A DNA stretch of 64,000 nt from Pseudomonas sp. LS44 (GTDB lineage: Bacteria > Pseudomonadota > Gammaproteobacteria > Pseudomonadales > Pseudomonadaceae), in NCBI RefSeq assembly GCF_024730785.1, contig NZ_CP102830.1, positions 620,001 to 684,000 of the forward strand, written 5' to 3'. Positions 46,610 through 56,058 of the stretch are shown here, piece by piece. The notes beneath the pieces were generated by a model. That model was not told the origin of the DNA. It was given only the letters and a program-made list of their open reading frames with translations, and did not search any database. The translations under genes and the position numbers were made by a program. Position 1 is the stretch's first letter, and each line of letters starts with the position of its first letter.

Positions 46610-47989
46610 ATGAACCAGCCAACTCCGTCGTTCTACCAACTGGCCTGGCGTTGGCATTTCTACGCCGGCCTGTTCGTCATTCCGTTTCTGATCATGCTGT
46701 CGTTGACCGGCCTGCTCTACCTGTTCAAGCCGCAGCTCGACCAGCTGATGTACCCCGAGCTGCTGCAGGTCAGCCCGGCCGCGCAAGTGCTGGACGCCGA
46801 TCAGCTGCGCGCGCGGGTCAGCCAGGCACATCCGCAGGCGCAGCTGCTCAAGTACCTGCCGCCGGCCAACGCGACCGCCAGCGCGCAGTTTGTGGTCAAC
46901 CAAGACGGGCGCGAGCTCAACCTGTTCGTCGACCCCTATCGCGGCACGCTGCTCGGCAGCCAGGACGCCCACGACAACCTGCAGGCGATCGCCCGCAGCC
47001 TGCACGGCACATTGCTGATTGGCACGCTGGGCGATCGCCTGATCGAACTGGCCGCCGGCTGGGCCATCGTCCTGGTGGTCTCCGGCCTGTATCTCTGGTG
47101 GCCTCGCGGGCAAGGCGGCGCCGGGGTGCTGTGGCCGCGGCTGAGCGCGCGCGGGCGCCTGCTGTGGCGCGACCTGCATGCGGTGACCGGTTTCTGGGGT
47201 TCGGCGCTGCTGCTGTTCATGCTGCTCACCGGGATGACCTGGACCGGCTTCTGGGGCGCGCAATTCGCCGCGGTGTGGAACCAGTTTCCCGCCGAGCAGT
47301 TCCGCAGCGTGCCGAAGTCGGGACTGGCCACCGGCAGCCTCAACGAGGCGCACCGGCAGACCGTGGCCTGGGCCGCGGAGACTGCGCCGCTGCCGGTCTC
47401 CGATCCGCATGCTGTGCACCAGGGCCACGACATGGCGAGCATGGCCGCGCCCGACGTGCCGGTGATTGGCTTGCAGCGCGTCCTCGACATCGCCGCCGCG
47501 CAAGGTGTGCCGGCCGGTTTCAGCGTGACCCTGCCCAAGGGCCCGGCTGGCGTGTACACCGTGGCGCTCGGCGCCGCCGATCCCAGCCAGGACGTGACCC
47601 TGCACCTCGACCAATACAGCGGCCAGCCGCTCGCCGCGGTGCGCTGGGCGCAGTACGGCACGGTGGCGCGCGGCGTCAGCCTGGGCATCGCCCTGCACGA
47701 AGGCAAACTGTTCGGCCTGGCCAACCAGTTGGTGATGGCCGCCGTCTGTCTGCTGGTGCTGCTGAGCGCGGTCAGCGGCTTGGTGATGTGGTGGAAACGC
47801 CGCCCGCAGGGCAGCTTCGGCGCGCCGCCGCTGCGCCACGACCTGCCGTTGTGGAAGGGCGCGGTGCTGGTGATGCTGGTGCTCGGCGTGGCCTTTCCGC
47901 TGGTCGGCGGCTCGCTGCTGGCGGTGTGGTTGCTCGATCGCCTGTGGCTGGCGATGCGAATCGCTGGTCGACCGGCGATCAGCGACTAG
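46610..47989 (+). CDS. PepSY-TM membrane protein (reductase-like)
   Basis: A 459-residue protein with about four to five membrane helices and PepSY-like soluble regions. Helices lie near residues 18-40 (FVIPFLIMLSLTGLLYLF), 145-165, 200-215 and 375-395. A His/Met-rich loop, PHAVHQGHDMASM (around residues 265-277), is suited to copper. PepSY-TM proteins next to TonB receptors act in reductive release of metal in some siderophore systems. Its position after a copper chaperone suggests Cu handling. Confidence 0.82.
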   Translation: MNQPTPSFYQLAWRWHFYAGLFVIPFLIMLSLTGLLYLFKPQLDQLMYPELLQVSPAAQVLDADQLRARVSQAHPQAQLLKYLPPANATASAQFVVNQDGRELNLFVDPYRGTLLGSQDAHDNLQAIARSLHGTLLIGTLGDRLIELAAGWAIVLVVSGLYLWWPRGQGGAGVLWPRLSARGRLLWRDLHAVTGFWGSALLLFMLLTGMTWTGFWGAQFAAVWNQFPAEQFRSVPKSGLATGSLNEAHRQTVAWAAETAPLPVSDPHAVHQGHDMASMAAPDVPVIGLQRVLDIAAAQGVPAGFSVTLPKGPAGVYTVALGAADPSQDVTLHLDQYSGQPLAAVRWAQYGTVARGVSLGIALHEGKLFGLANQLVMAAVCLLVLLSAVSGLVMWWKRRPQGSFGAPPLRHDLPLWKGAVLVMLVLGVAFPLVGGSLLAVWLLDRLWLAMRIAGRPAISD

Positions 47990-48064
47990 GCTTGTTGGCA
48001 GAGCGGGCGAGTTGCGAGTCCATCCGCTGTTCATGAGCTTCATATCACTGGGAGATCCTTCGCT

Positions 48065-48334
48065 ATGCGCACACTACTGTTGCTCGGTCTGGTTGCCGCC
48101 AGCCCGCTCGCCTTCGCCGATCCGCAATGCACCACCGCGGACAAGGCCACCTGGCAGGACCAGACCAAGTTCCAGGACAACCTCAAGAGCCAGGGTTATG
48201 ACATCAAGAAGTTCAAGGTGACCAGCACCAACTGCTACGAGATCTACGGCTGGGACAAGGACAAGCGCAAGGTCGAAATCTACTTCGACCCGGTCAGCGG
48301 CAACATCGTCAAGCAGGAAGTCGAGGACGAGTGA
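48065..48334 (+). CDS. Small exported PepSY protein
   Basis: An 89-residue protein with a signal peptide (LLLLGLVAASPLAFA). The mature part is PepSY-like (KSQGYDIKKFKVTSTNCYE, then EIYFDPVSGNIVKQE) with a Cys pair. PepSY domains often modulate peptidases or bind metal-reductase partners. It directly abuts the cytochrome b gene. Confidence 0.8.
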   Translation: MRTLLLLGLVAASPLAFADPQCTTADKATWQDQTKFQDNLKSQGYDIKKFKVTSTNCYEIYGWDKDKRKVEIYFDPVSGNIVKQEVEDE

Positions 48335-48874
48335 GTGAACGACGAACGCGTGCGCCTCTGGGACCCGTTGGTGCGGCTGTTCCACTGGTCGCTGGTGCTC
48401 GCGTTCATCGCCAACTACTGGTTCACCGGCGCCTCGCCGTTCGGCTCGAAGTTCTGGCATCGCTGGCTCGGCTACTACGCGGTGGCCTGGCTGGTGGTGC
48501 GCCTGGTGTGGGGTTTCGTCGGCCCGCCGGCGGCGCGTTGGGCGTCGTTCTGGCCGACTCCGGCGCGCCTCGCCTGGCACCTGCGCACGCTGGTGCGTGG
48601 CGAACCGGCTCACCAGCTCGGCCATTCGCCACTCGGCGCGCTGGTGATGCTCCTGATGATGCTGCTGATGCTCGGCCTGGGCATCAGCGGCTTTCTGCTC
48701 GAAGAGGTCGACTACTTCTGGGGTGAGGACCTGCCGCGCGACATCCACGTGTGGCTGGCCGACGGCCTGCTCGTCCTTGCCTGCCTGCACGTCGCCGCCG
48801 CGCTGTTCGAGAGCTGGCGGCTCAAGGAAAACCTGCCGTTGTCAATGATCACTGGCAAGCGGCGCAAGCTGTGA
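48335..48874 (+). CDS. Cytochrome b (b561/Ni-Fe hydrogenase b-type)
   Basis: A 179-residue four-helix membrane protein. Heme-ligand histidines lie in LFHWSLVLAFIANYW, KFWHRWLGYYAVAW, DIHVWLADGLLV and CLHVAAALFE. It starts with GTG immediately after the PepSY stop (no gap), so translation is coupled. Such cytochromes pass electrons across the membrane; with PepSY partners they could reduce a metal in the periplasm. Confidence 0.83.
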   Translation: MNDERVRLWDPLVRLFHWSLVLAFIANYWFTGASPFGSKFWHRWLGYYAVAWLVVRLVWGFVGPPAARWASFWPTPARLAWHLRTLVRGEPAHQLGHSPLGALVMLLMMLLMLGLGISGFLLEEVDYFWGEDLPRDIHVWLADGLLVLACLHVAAALFESWRLKENLPLSMITGKRRKL

Positions 48875-48927
48875 GTCGGGCGGTGGTTGCGCCTTGCCTT
48901 CGCTCTACGGCGCCGCAACGCTGATGG

Positions 48928-49024
48928 GTATCGCTGTGCTCAACCCATCCTACGTAGCGGTAGGGTGGAAAACCGCGCAGCGTTTTCCACCATTGGTGGA
49001 TGTAGAGAGCGACATCCACCCCAC
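48928..49024. repeat. Degenerate GGGTATCGCT and GGTGGAAAACC repeats
   Basis: GATGGGTATCGCTGTGCTCA then a pair of inverted stretches GTGGAAAACCGCGCAGCGTT...CCACC and GTGGATGTAGAGAGCGACAT. Related pieces lie at 53614-53706 and 58002-58035. Confidence 0.5.
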
Positions 49025-49032
49025 ACCGGTAC

Positions 49033-49998
<966 letters not shown>

Positions 49999-50076
49999 TC
50001 AGGCGATTTGTGGGGAAGTTTAGCGGCGGCGGTGGTTGATGTCCGCCCCTCCCGCCTGCGCAGGCCGCGACTCCGA

Positions 50077-50236
50077 CCCCTCACCCCAGGCCTCTCCCCG
50101 GAGGGGCGAGGGAGTAGGACGTGCGGGCTGGCAGGTGGATGTTCGGCGAAAGCCGGTCGAGCAGGTGGGTGCAGCTGTGCCAGTCACTCCGGACAGAACC
50201 CTCTCCCCTTTGGGGAGAGGGCAGGGTGAGGGGTGG
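50077..50236. repeat. Two CTCTCCC-type palindromes
   Basis: ACCCCTCACCCCAGGCCTCT...GAGGGGCGAGGGA (50077-50115) and ACCCTCTCCCCTTTGGGGAG...GGGTGAGGGG (50198-50236). These occupy most of the gap between the deaminase and the oxygenase genes. Confidence 0.65.
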
Positions 50237-50307
50237 TGATGCAGGCCGAGATTTTGTGTCAGGTCAGGATGCGTGGGTATCGCAGGCTCAACCCATCCTT
50301 TCAGGAG

Positions 50308-51273
50308 TCAGGCCTTGGCCTCTTCCCGCCGATACGCATAGGTCTCGGCGAAGCGCGACAGCATGTAGTCGCTGCACGACACCGCCGGGTACTTCGGCGG
50401 GTGCTCGGCGTCGTGGCAGCCGTCCAGGCAGCTGATCTCGGTGTCCGGGTGCGGCTCGGCGAAGAACGGCATGGAGTAACGGTCGACGCCCAGCGGGCTG
50501 ACCACTCGGTGCGGCGTGGACTTGTACAGGTCGTTGCTCCAGCGCGCCATCATGTCGCCGATGTTGACCACGTAGGTGTCGTCGATCGGTGGTGCGTCGA
50601 TCCATTCGCCGCGCACGTTCTGCACCTGCAGGCCGCCGGCGTTGTCCTGATAGAGCAGGGTTACGCAGCCGTAGTCGGTGTGCGCGCCGGCGCCTTGTTG
50701 CTCGGCGCTGCTGGCGGTGTGGCGCGGCGGGTAGTGGATCATGCGGAACACGCTGATCGGCTGCTCGAAGCGCTGGTCGAAGAAATCCCGCTCGATGCCC
50801 AGGGCCAGCGCGATGGCGCGCATCAGGGTCTTCGACAGTTCGTGCATGTCCTCGTAGTGCTGCTGCATCAGCGCTTCCCAACCGGCGATCTGCGGGTGGC
50901 GATTGGGCCCGCGCAGCGGCTTGTCGGCCAGCACGTCGGGGTGTTCGGCGGCCATGTGGAAACCCATGTCGAAGGTTTCCTTGAGGTCGCTCGGCTTGCT
51001 CGGATCGAGCTGCTCGGTGGCGACCGCGCCGTAGCCGCGGTGGTGTGCGCTCTTGGTGATGTCGATGCGCAGCTTTTCCTCCGCCGGGCGGGCGAAGAAG
51101 TCGATGGCCGCGGCCTTCAGCTCGGCGATGCGCGCCGGGCTGATCGGGTGGCCCTTGATGTAGAAGAAACCCCATTCGCGGCAGGCCGCGTCGATCTGTT
51201 TGGCGACGCGCAGCCAGGCTACCTCGTCGGCGGTGTACAGCGGGGAGATATCGATGATGGGCAGGCTATTCAT
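50308..51273 (-). CDS. Isopenicillin-N-synthase-like 2OG-Fe(II) oxygenase
   Basis: A 321-residue member of the isopenicillin N synthase-like 2-oxoglutarate/Fe(II) oxygenase family. The N-terminal DIOX_N part (LPIIDISPL; REWGFFYIKGHPI) is followed by the Fe-binding segment GAHTDYGCVTLLYQD (His, Asp), a second His in YKSTPHRVVSP, and the RYSMPFF oxoglutarate/substrate loop. The residues for iron and cosubstrate look intact. Its neighbours (BMP transporter, deaminase) make a purine or related ring substrate likely; inference. Confidence 0.87.
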   Translation of the reverse strand: MNSLPIIDISPLYTADEVAWLRVAKQIDAACREWGFFYIKGHPISPARIAELKAAAIDFFARPAEEKLRIDITKSAHHRGYGAVATEQLDPSKPSDLKETFDMGFHMAAEHPDVLADKPLRGPNRHPQIAGWEALMQQHYEDMHELSKTLMRAIALALGIERDFFDQRFEQPISVFRMIHYPPRHTASSAEQQGAGAHTDYGCVTLLYQDNAGGLQVQNVRGEWIDAPPIDDTYVVNIGDMMARWSNDLYKSTPHRVVSPLGVDRYSMPFFAEPHPDTEISCLDGCHDAEHPPKYPAVSCSDYMLSRFAETYAYRREEAKA

Positions 51274-51365
51274 GTGGGCTCCAGGGGAGTGCTGCGAGTC
51301 TTCTCGTACCCAGGGCAGCGAACGAGGGTGGCCGGCCAGGACGAGCGGCTCACCCCTTTGCGCGG

Positions 51366-51389
51366 TTCTCCCCTTGAGCGGGGAGGGAC
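51366..51389. repeat. Short CTCTCCC-type palindrome
   Basis: TTCTCCCCTTGAGCGGGGAG, in the gap between the oxygenase and binding-protein genes. A dispersed family member. Confidence 0.5.
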
Positions 51390-51460
51390 GGCGCGGACCG
51401 CATTCTACCGCAGAGGCGCATGGCCTCCACGGCAGGTTGTCGGCCGGATGCTGTCGTCAG

Positions 51461-52543
51461 TTACTTGGGCAGCTCGGCCTTGAGGCCTTCGACGTAGTAG
51501 TTCATGCCGGCCAGGTCGGCGTTGGTTGCAGTCACGCCGTCGGCGAACTTCACCGCACCGCTCTGGTCCTTGATCGGCCCGGTGAACGGGTGGAAGGTGC
51601 CGGCCTTGATGCTGTCGATGATGGCTTGCGCCTCGGTCTTCACGTCGGCCGGCACCAGGTCGCTGATCGGCAGCTTGATGGTCCCTTCGGCCAGACCGCC
51701 CCAGTAGTCCTGCGGTTTCCAGGTGCCGCTCATGACGCCCTGGGTGGCCTGGATGTAGTGCGGAGCCCAATCGTTGACGATCGAGGTGAGGACCGCTTTC
51801 GGGCCGAAGTGGGCCATGTCCGAGGCATAACCGACCGAGTAGACGCCGCGACGTTCGGCGGTCTGGATCGGCGCCGGGCTGTCGGTGTGCTGGAACACCA
51901 CGTCGACGCCCTGGTCGATCAGCGCGTTGGCGGCGTCGGATTCCTTGCCCGGATCGAACCAGGAGTTGACCCAGACGATCTTGATCTCGGCCTGCGGGTC
52001 GTACTTGTTCAGCGCCAGTTGGATGGCGTTGATGTCGCGGATCACCTCGGGAATCGGGAAGGAGGCGATGTAGCCAATCTTGTGCGTCTTGGTCATCTTC
52101 GCGGCGAGGAAGCCGCCGACGTAACGACCTTCATAGGAACGCGACAGGTAGGTGCCGAGGTTCTTGTCCTGCTTGTAGCCGGTGGCGTGCTCGAAGGTGA
52201 CTTTGGGGAACTGCTTGGCGACTTTGGCCGTCGGGTTCATGAAGCCGAACGAGGTGGTGAAGATCAGGTCGTAGTTGCCCTTGGCCATGTTGCGGATCAC
52301 CCGTTCGGCGTCCGCGCCCTCGGCGACGTTCTCGACGAAGGTGGTCTTCACTTTGTCGCCGAACTGCTTCTCCACCGCCTGGCGGCCCAGCTCGTGCTGA
52401 TAGGTCCAGCCGTGGTCGCCGATCGGCCCGACATAGACGAAACCGACCTTTAGCGGGTCGGCGGCGGAAGCGCTGAGGGCGCTGCTGAAACCGATGGCGA
52501 CGGCGAGGCCGCGCAGCAGGTTGTTGTTGATTTTCTTCGGCAT
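51461..52543 (-). CDS. BMP-family ABC transporter substrate-binding protein
   Basis: A 360-residue binding protein with a signal peptide (GLAVAIGFSSALSASAAD). Early residues LKVGFVYVGPIGDHGWTYQH and later VDVVFQHTDSPAPIQTAERR match the BMP (basic membrane protein/PnrA) family, whose members bind nucleosides or purines. The start at 52543 replaces a longer upstream frame that lacks a signal peptide. A RutR-like operator lies 68-83 bases upstream. Matching permeases and an ATPase are encoded upstream on the same strand, split off by an SDR gene. Confidence 0.91.
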   Translation of the reverse strand: MPKKINNNLLRGLAVAIGFSSALSASAADPLKVGFVYVGPIGDHGWTYQHELGRQAVEKQFGDKVKTTFVENVAEGADAERVIRNMAKGNYDLIFTTSFGFMNPTAKVAKQFPKVTFEHATGYKQDKNLGTYLSRSYEGRYVGGFLAAKMTKTHKIGYIASFPIPEVIRDINAIQLALNKYDPQAEIKIVWVNSWFDPGKESDAANALIDQGVDVVFQHTDSPAPIQTAERRGVYSVGYASDMAHFGPKAVLTSIVNDWAPHYIQATQGVMSGTWKPQDYWGGLAEGTIKLPISDLVPADVKTEAQAIIDSIKAGTFHPFTGPIKDQSGAVKFADGVTATNADLAGMNYYVEGLKAELPK

Positions 52544-52610
52544 GGCGGGTGGGGCTCCTGGGATGGTCTTGGTGTGTGGCCTTGGTGGCTCACATAGGCA
52601 TAGCAAAAAA

Positions 52611-52626
52611 TTGACCAACTGGACAA
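52611..52626. promoter_or_regulatory. RutR-type operator upstream of BMP binding protein
   Basis: TTGACCAACTGGACAA differs from the published E. coli RutR palindrome TTGACCA-NN-TGGTCAA in one position. It lies 68-83 bases before the binding-protein start, where repression or activation would be expected. A RutR-like TetR gene lies at 60696-61364. Confidence 0.65.
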
Positions 52627-52788
52627 AAAGCCGTGTTGTCGAGTGGTCGGGCGCGGCGGCCGGCACGGTGAGGTCTGCGCTGGTGCAATTGTGCCGGGAT
52701 TTGCCACGATCTGGTGCGTGGACTGCGGCTTTCGATGTGCTCGCGGGCATTCCGTCGGACGGGTTGTAGCTTGGGCGGATGGACGGCT

Positions 52789-52851
52789 GTAGGAGCGAAT
52801 TCATTCGCGATTGGGCCACGCCAACAGCATCGCGAATGAATTCGCTCCTAC
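52789..52851. repeat. REP-like palindrome, GTAGGAGCG family
   Basis: GTAGGAGCGAATTCATTCGC then a 20-base centre and GCGAATGAATTCGCTCCTAC. Its arms match nearly perfectly over 23 bases. Related to 21872 and 59084. Confidence 0.85.
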
Positions 52852-52867
52852 GAGAGCCGAGGTGTGT

Positions 52868-53545
52868 TCACCAGGGCAGCGCTTCGCCCTGGTAATCGAT
52901 GTACAGGTGCTTGCCGCTGCCGGCGTGTTCGCCGAGCTGTTTGGCCAGGCCGGCACAACTGGTGGGGATGTCCAGCGGCGCGTCCGCACCGCCCATGTCG
53001 GTACGCACCCAGCCCGGGTGCAGTTGCAACACGGTCAGCCGGCGTTCGCCCTGCTCGGCGTGGAAGCCGCGGCCGAGGCAGTTCAGCGCCGCCTTGCTGG
53101 CCTTGTACAGCGCCAGGTAACTGCTGTCGTTGAGCTCGATGCTGGCGAGGACCGAACTCATGAACGCCACCGTGCCGCCCTCGCGGACCAGGTCGGCGAA
53201 GCGCTCGGCGAGTGCCACCGGCGCCACCGCGTTGGTCATGAACAGCTGGCCGAGCTCGGCCTGGGTCGCCGCGCTCACCGACTGGTGCTGCGGCCCGGCG
53301 ATCCCGGCGTTGACGAACAGCACGTCGAACAGCTCGCCGCGCAGGCGCTGGTGCAGGGCGGCCTGGGCGGCGGCGTCATCGATGTCCAGCTGTTCGATGT
53401 GGATGCCGGCCAGCGCGCGCAGCGCCTCGGCGCGTGCCGGGTCGCGCACCGTCGCGGTGATCTGCCAACCGTCGGCATGCAGCTGTTTGGCCAGGCCGAG
53501 GCCAAGACCGCGCGAGGCGCCGATAAGCAGGATGGATTTGGCCAT
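52868..53545 (-). CDS. Short-chain dehydrogenase/reductase (transport cluster)
   Basis: A 225-residue SDR with the cofactor loop IGASRGLGLGLA, FVNAGIAG and YLALYKASKAALN (Tyr-x-x-x-Lys). The short C-terminus and LHPGWVRTDMGG resemble the carbonyl-reductase / sniffer-like SDR group. Substrate unknown. It lies between the binding protein and the first permease gene of the BMP transporter, separated by palindromes; it may be incidental. Confidence 0.85.
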   Translation of the reverse strand: MAKSILLIGASRGLGLGLAKQLHADGWQITATVRDPARAEALRALAGIHIEQLDIDDAAAQAALHQRLRGELFDVLFVNAGIAGPQHQSVSAATQAELGQLFMTNAVAPVALAERFADLVREGGTVAFMSSVLASIELNDSSYLALYKASKAALNCLGRGFHAEQGERRLTVLQLHPGWVRTDMGGADAPLDIPTSCAGLAKQLGEHAGSGKHLYIDYQGEALPW

Positions 53546-53613
53546 GGCCGGGGCTCCTTGGGGATGGGGAAGGAGCTACAGCATAGCGGGCGGGGGGCGG
53601 TGGGCGTAGCTAT

Positions 53614-53706
53614 GTAGGATGGGCCGAGAAGCGCAGCGCCGATACCCAGCGCGGCGCTGGCGATGGGTATCGCTTCGCTCAACCCATGCGGCCCCACCCA
53701 TCCTAC
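53614..53706. repeat. GTAGGATGGG terminal-inverted-repeat element
   Basis: Ends are GTAGGATGGG and CCCATCCTAC, a perfect 10-base inverted pair, with GATGGGTATCGCTTCGCTCA inside. It has no coding capacity. Related degenerate copies lie at 27383, 48928 and 50270-50300. Confidence 0.7.
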
Positions 53707-53720
53707 GGTTGTGTCAGCAC

Positions 53721-53812
53721 GTAGGGCGTACTCGCGTAGCAGTACGCCAGCGTCAGTGGGTGCTTACCAAGGCGGACTGTTTGCTGCGCTCCTGAGCGGC
53801 CGGCGCTCCGTA
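53721..53812. repeat. GTAGGGCGTACTCGCG element
   Basis: GTAGGGCGTACTCGCGTAGC ... GGCGGACTGTTTGCTGCGCT...CGGCGCTCCG. Same family as 28380-28470 and 57892-57986. It abuts the permease 3' end. Confidence 0.65.
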
Positions 53813-53822
53813 CCGGGCTCTG

Positions 53823-54749
53823 TCAGTGGCCCGGCTGCCACGGCTGGCCGAGTGACACCGGGGCGAACAGGCGGGTGCGCAGCGCATCGCGCGACAGCAG
53901 CACCAGTACCACGATGGTCGCCACGTAGGGCAGCATCGCCAGCAGGTTGGCCGGGATGCTCAGGCCGAGGCCCTGGGCCACCAGGTGGAGGATGCTGGCC
54001 AGGCCGAACAGGTAGGCGCCGAGCAGCAGGCGGAACACCCGCCAGCTGGCGAACACCACCAGCGCCAGGGCGATCCAGCCGCGGCCGGCGGTCATGTTCT
54101 CCGCCCACATCGGCGTGTAGGCCAGCGACAGGTAGGCGCCGGCCATGCCGGCCATGGCGCCGCCGAACAGCACCGCCAGGGTGCGCACGCGCAGCACCGG
54201 CAGGCCCATGGCGCTGGCCGCGTCAGGGTTCTCGCCGACCGCCTGGATTATCAGGCCGACGCGGCTCTTCAGCAGCACCCAGGCGATCAGCGCGAACAGC
54301 GCGAAGGATAGGTAGACCAGTAGGTCCTGGGCGAACAGCATGCGGCCGATCAGCGGAATCTCGCTGAGCAGCGGAATGGCGATCGGCTCGAAGCCGGTCA
54401 GCGGCTTGCCGACCCAGGCCGCGCCGACGAAGGTCGACAGGCCGATGCCGAAGATGGTCAGGGCCAGGCCGGTGGCCACCTGATTGGCGTTGAAGCCGAG
54501 CGCGACCAGGGCGAACAGCGACGACAGCAGCATCCCGGCGAGCATCGCCAGCAGCACGCCGAGCCACAGGTTGCCGGTGGCGAAGGCGGCGATGAAGCCG
54601 ACCACCGCGCCGAACAGCATCATGCCTTCCTGGCCGAGGTTGAGCACACCGCTCTTCTCGCACACCAGTTCGCCGAGGGCCACCAGCAACAGAGGCGTGC
54701 CGGTGCGGACCATGGCGTAGAAGATATTGGTCAGCAGATCGATATCCAT
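53823..54749 (-). CDS. ABC transporter permease (BMP-type, second permease)
   Basis: A 308-residue BPD_transp_2-family permease with eight to nine membrane helices. The EAA-like cytoplasmic segment is AVGENPDAASAMGLPVLRVR. In nucleoside transporters two such permeases pair with one BMP binding protein and an ATPase carrying two nucleotide-binding domains. It begins 200 bases after the first permease, with two palindromes between. Confidence 0.9.
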   Translation of the reverse strand: MDIDLLTNIFYAMVRTGTPLLLVALGELVCEKSGVLNLGQEGMMLFGAVVGFIAAFATGNLWLGVLLAMLAGMLLSSLFALVALGFNANQVATGLALTIFGIGLSTFVGAAWVGKPLTGFEPIAIPLLSEIPLIGRMLFAQDLLVYLSFALFALIAWVLLKSRVGLIIQAVGENPDAASAMGLPVLRVRTLAVLFGGAMAGMAGAYLSLAYTPMWAENMTAGRGWIALALVVFASWRVFRLLLGAYLFGLASILHLVAQGLGLSIPANLLAMLPYVATIVVLVLLSRDALRTRLFAPVSLGQPWQPGH

Positions 54750-54776
54750 GAAATGTCCTTCAGTGCGGGCATTCTT

Positions 54777-54940
54777 CCCTCTCCCCCGGCCCCTCTCCCA
54801 TAAATGGGCGAGGGGAGGCGAGCGGGCGTTGGGTTAGGCGTACAACCCCAGCGTCGCGGGGGCGGGGAACCAGGTCTCGAGATTTGCACGAGCCAGTCCC
54901 CTCTCCCATTCATGGGAGAGGGTTAGGGAGAGGGCGCTGT
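54777..54940. repeat. Two CTCTCCC-type palindromes
   Basis: CCCTCTCCCCCGGCCCCTCT...ATAAATGGGCGAGGGGAG (54777-54818) and CCCCTCTCCCATTCATGGGA...GGGTTAGGGAGAGGG (54897-54939). They fill the gap between the two permease genes. Confidence 0.7.
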
Positions 54941-54949
54941 TCGACCAGC

Positions 54950-56047
54950 TCATACCGCCACCTCCTTCAGCGCCACACGCCGCCGCCAGTTCAGCCCCAG
55001 GCGCGGCTTGTAGAGAATCAGCACGTCACAGGCGAGCAGGAAGAACAGCATCATGCCCTGGAACAGCTGGGTGATTGCCTGCGGCAGGTTGGCGTTCATC
55101 TGCGCGTTCTCGCCGCCCAGGTAGAGCAGCGCCATCAGCAGGCCGGCGAACAGGATGCCGAGCGGATTGAGGCGGCCGAGGAAGGCCACGGTGATCGCCG
55201 CGTAGCCGTAGCCCGGCGAGACTTGCGGGACCAGCTGGCCGATCGGTCCGGTGACTTCGCCGACCCCGGCCAGACCAGCCAGCGCGCCGCTGATCAGCAG
55301 GGCGATCCACACCAGCTTCTTCTCGCGAAAGCCGACGAAACCGGCGGCACGCTGGTCGAGGCCGAGCACCTTGATCTGGAAGCCGAGGAAGCTCTTCTGC
55401 AGCAGCACCCAGACCGCCACCAGGGCGGCGATGGCGAAGTACAGGCCAGCATGCACGCGGCCGTCCTCGAACAGCGCTGGCAGGCGGCTGGCGTCGCCGA
55501 ACATCGCCGACTCGGGGAAGTTGAAGCCGGCCGGGTCCTTCAGCGGGCCGTGCACGCAGAACAGCAGCAGGTTCAGCGCGATGTAGTTGAGCATGATGCT
55601 GGTGAGGATTTCGTTGGCGTTGAACTGCGTGCGCAGCCAAGCGGTGAGCCCGGCCCAGGCCGCCCCGCCGAGGATTCCGGCGGCCAGCACCAAGGTCAGT
55701 GCCCAGCGGCTGTCCCAGCCGGTGATGTGCACCGCCACGGCGCTGCCGGCCAGCGCGCCGATCAGCAGTTGGCCTTCGGCGCCGATGTTCCAGATGCGCG
55801 CCTGGTAGGCGACCGCCAGGCCGAAGGCGCAGAGCAAGATCGGCAGGGCTTTGACCAGCAGTTCGGAGACCCCGTAGAAGTCGCTGACCGGGTCGATTAG
55901 CAACACCTTGAGGGTTTCCAGCGGGTCATGGCCGAGGGCGATGAACAGCAGCGAGCCGCAGAGCAGGGTGAGCACGGCGGCCAGCGCCGGTGACAGCCAG
56001 AGCATGGCGCGCGATTGCTGGCCGCGCGGTTCGAGGGAAAGCAGCAT
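54950..56047 (-). CDS. ABC transporter permease (BMP-type, first permease)
   Basis: A 365-residue BPD_transp_2 permease with about nine membrane helices. It has the coupling region VLGLDQRAAGFVGFREKKLV and SPGYGYAAITVAFLGRLNP, both typical for YufP/RbsC-like nucleoside permeases. The ATPase gene lies 11 bases upstream, so the two are one transcript. Confidence 0.9.
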   Translation of the reverse strand: MLLSLEPRGQQSRAMLWLSPALAAVLTLLCGSLLFIALGHDPLETLKVLLIDPVSDFYGVSELLVKALPILLCAFGLAVAYQARIWNIGAEGQLLIGALAGSAVAVHITGWDSRWALTLVLAAGILGGAAWAGLTAWLRTQFNANEILTSIMLNYIALNLLLFCVHGPLKDPAGFNFPESAMFGDASRLPALFEDGRVHAGLYFAIAALVAVWVLLQKSFLGFQIKVLGLDQRAAGFVGFREKKLVWIALLISGALAGLAGVGEVTGPIGQLVPQVSPGYGYAAITVAFLGRLNPLGILFAGLLMALLYLGGENAQMNANLPQAITQLFQGMMLFFLLACDVLILYKPRLGLNWRRRVALKEVAV

Positions 56048-56058
56048 CGAAAGCTCCG

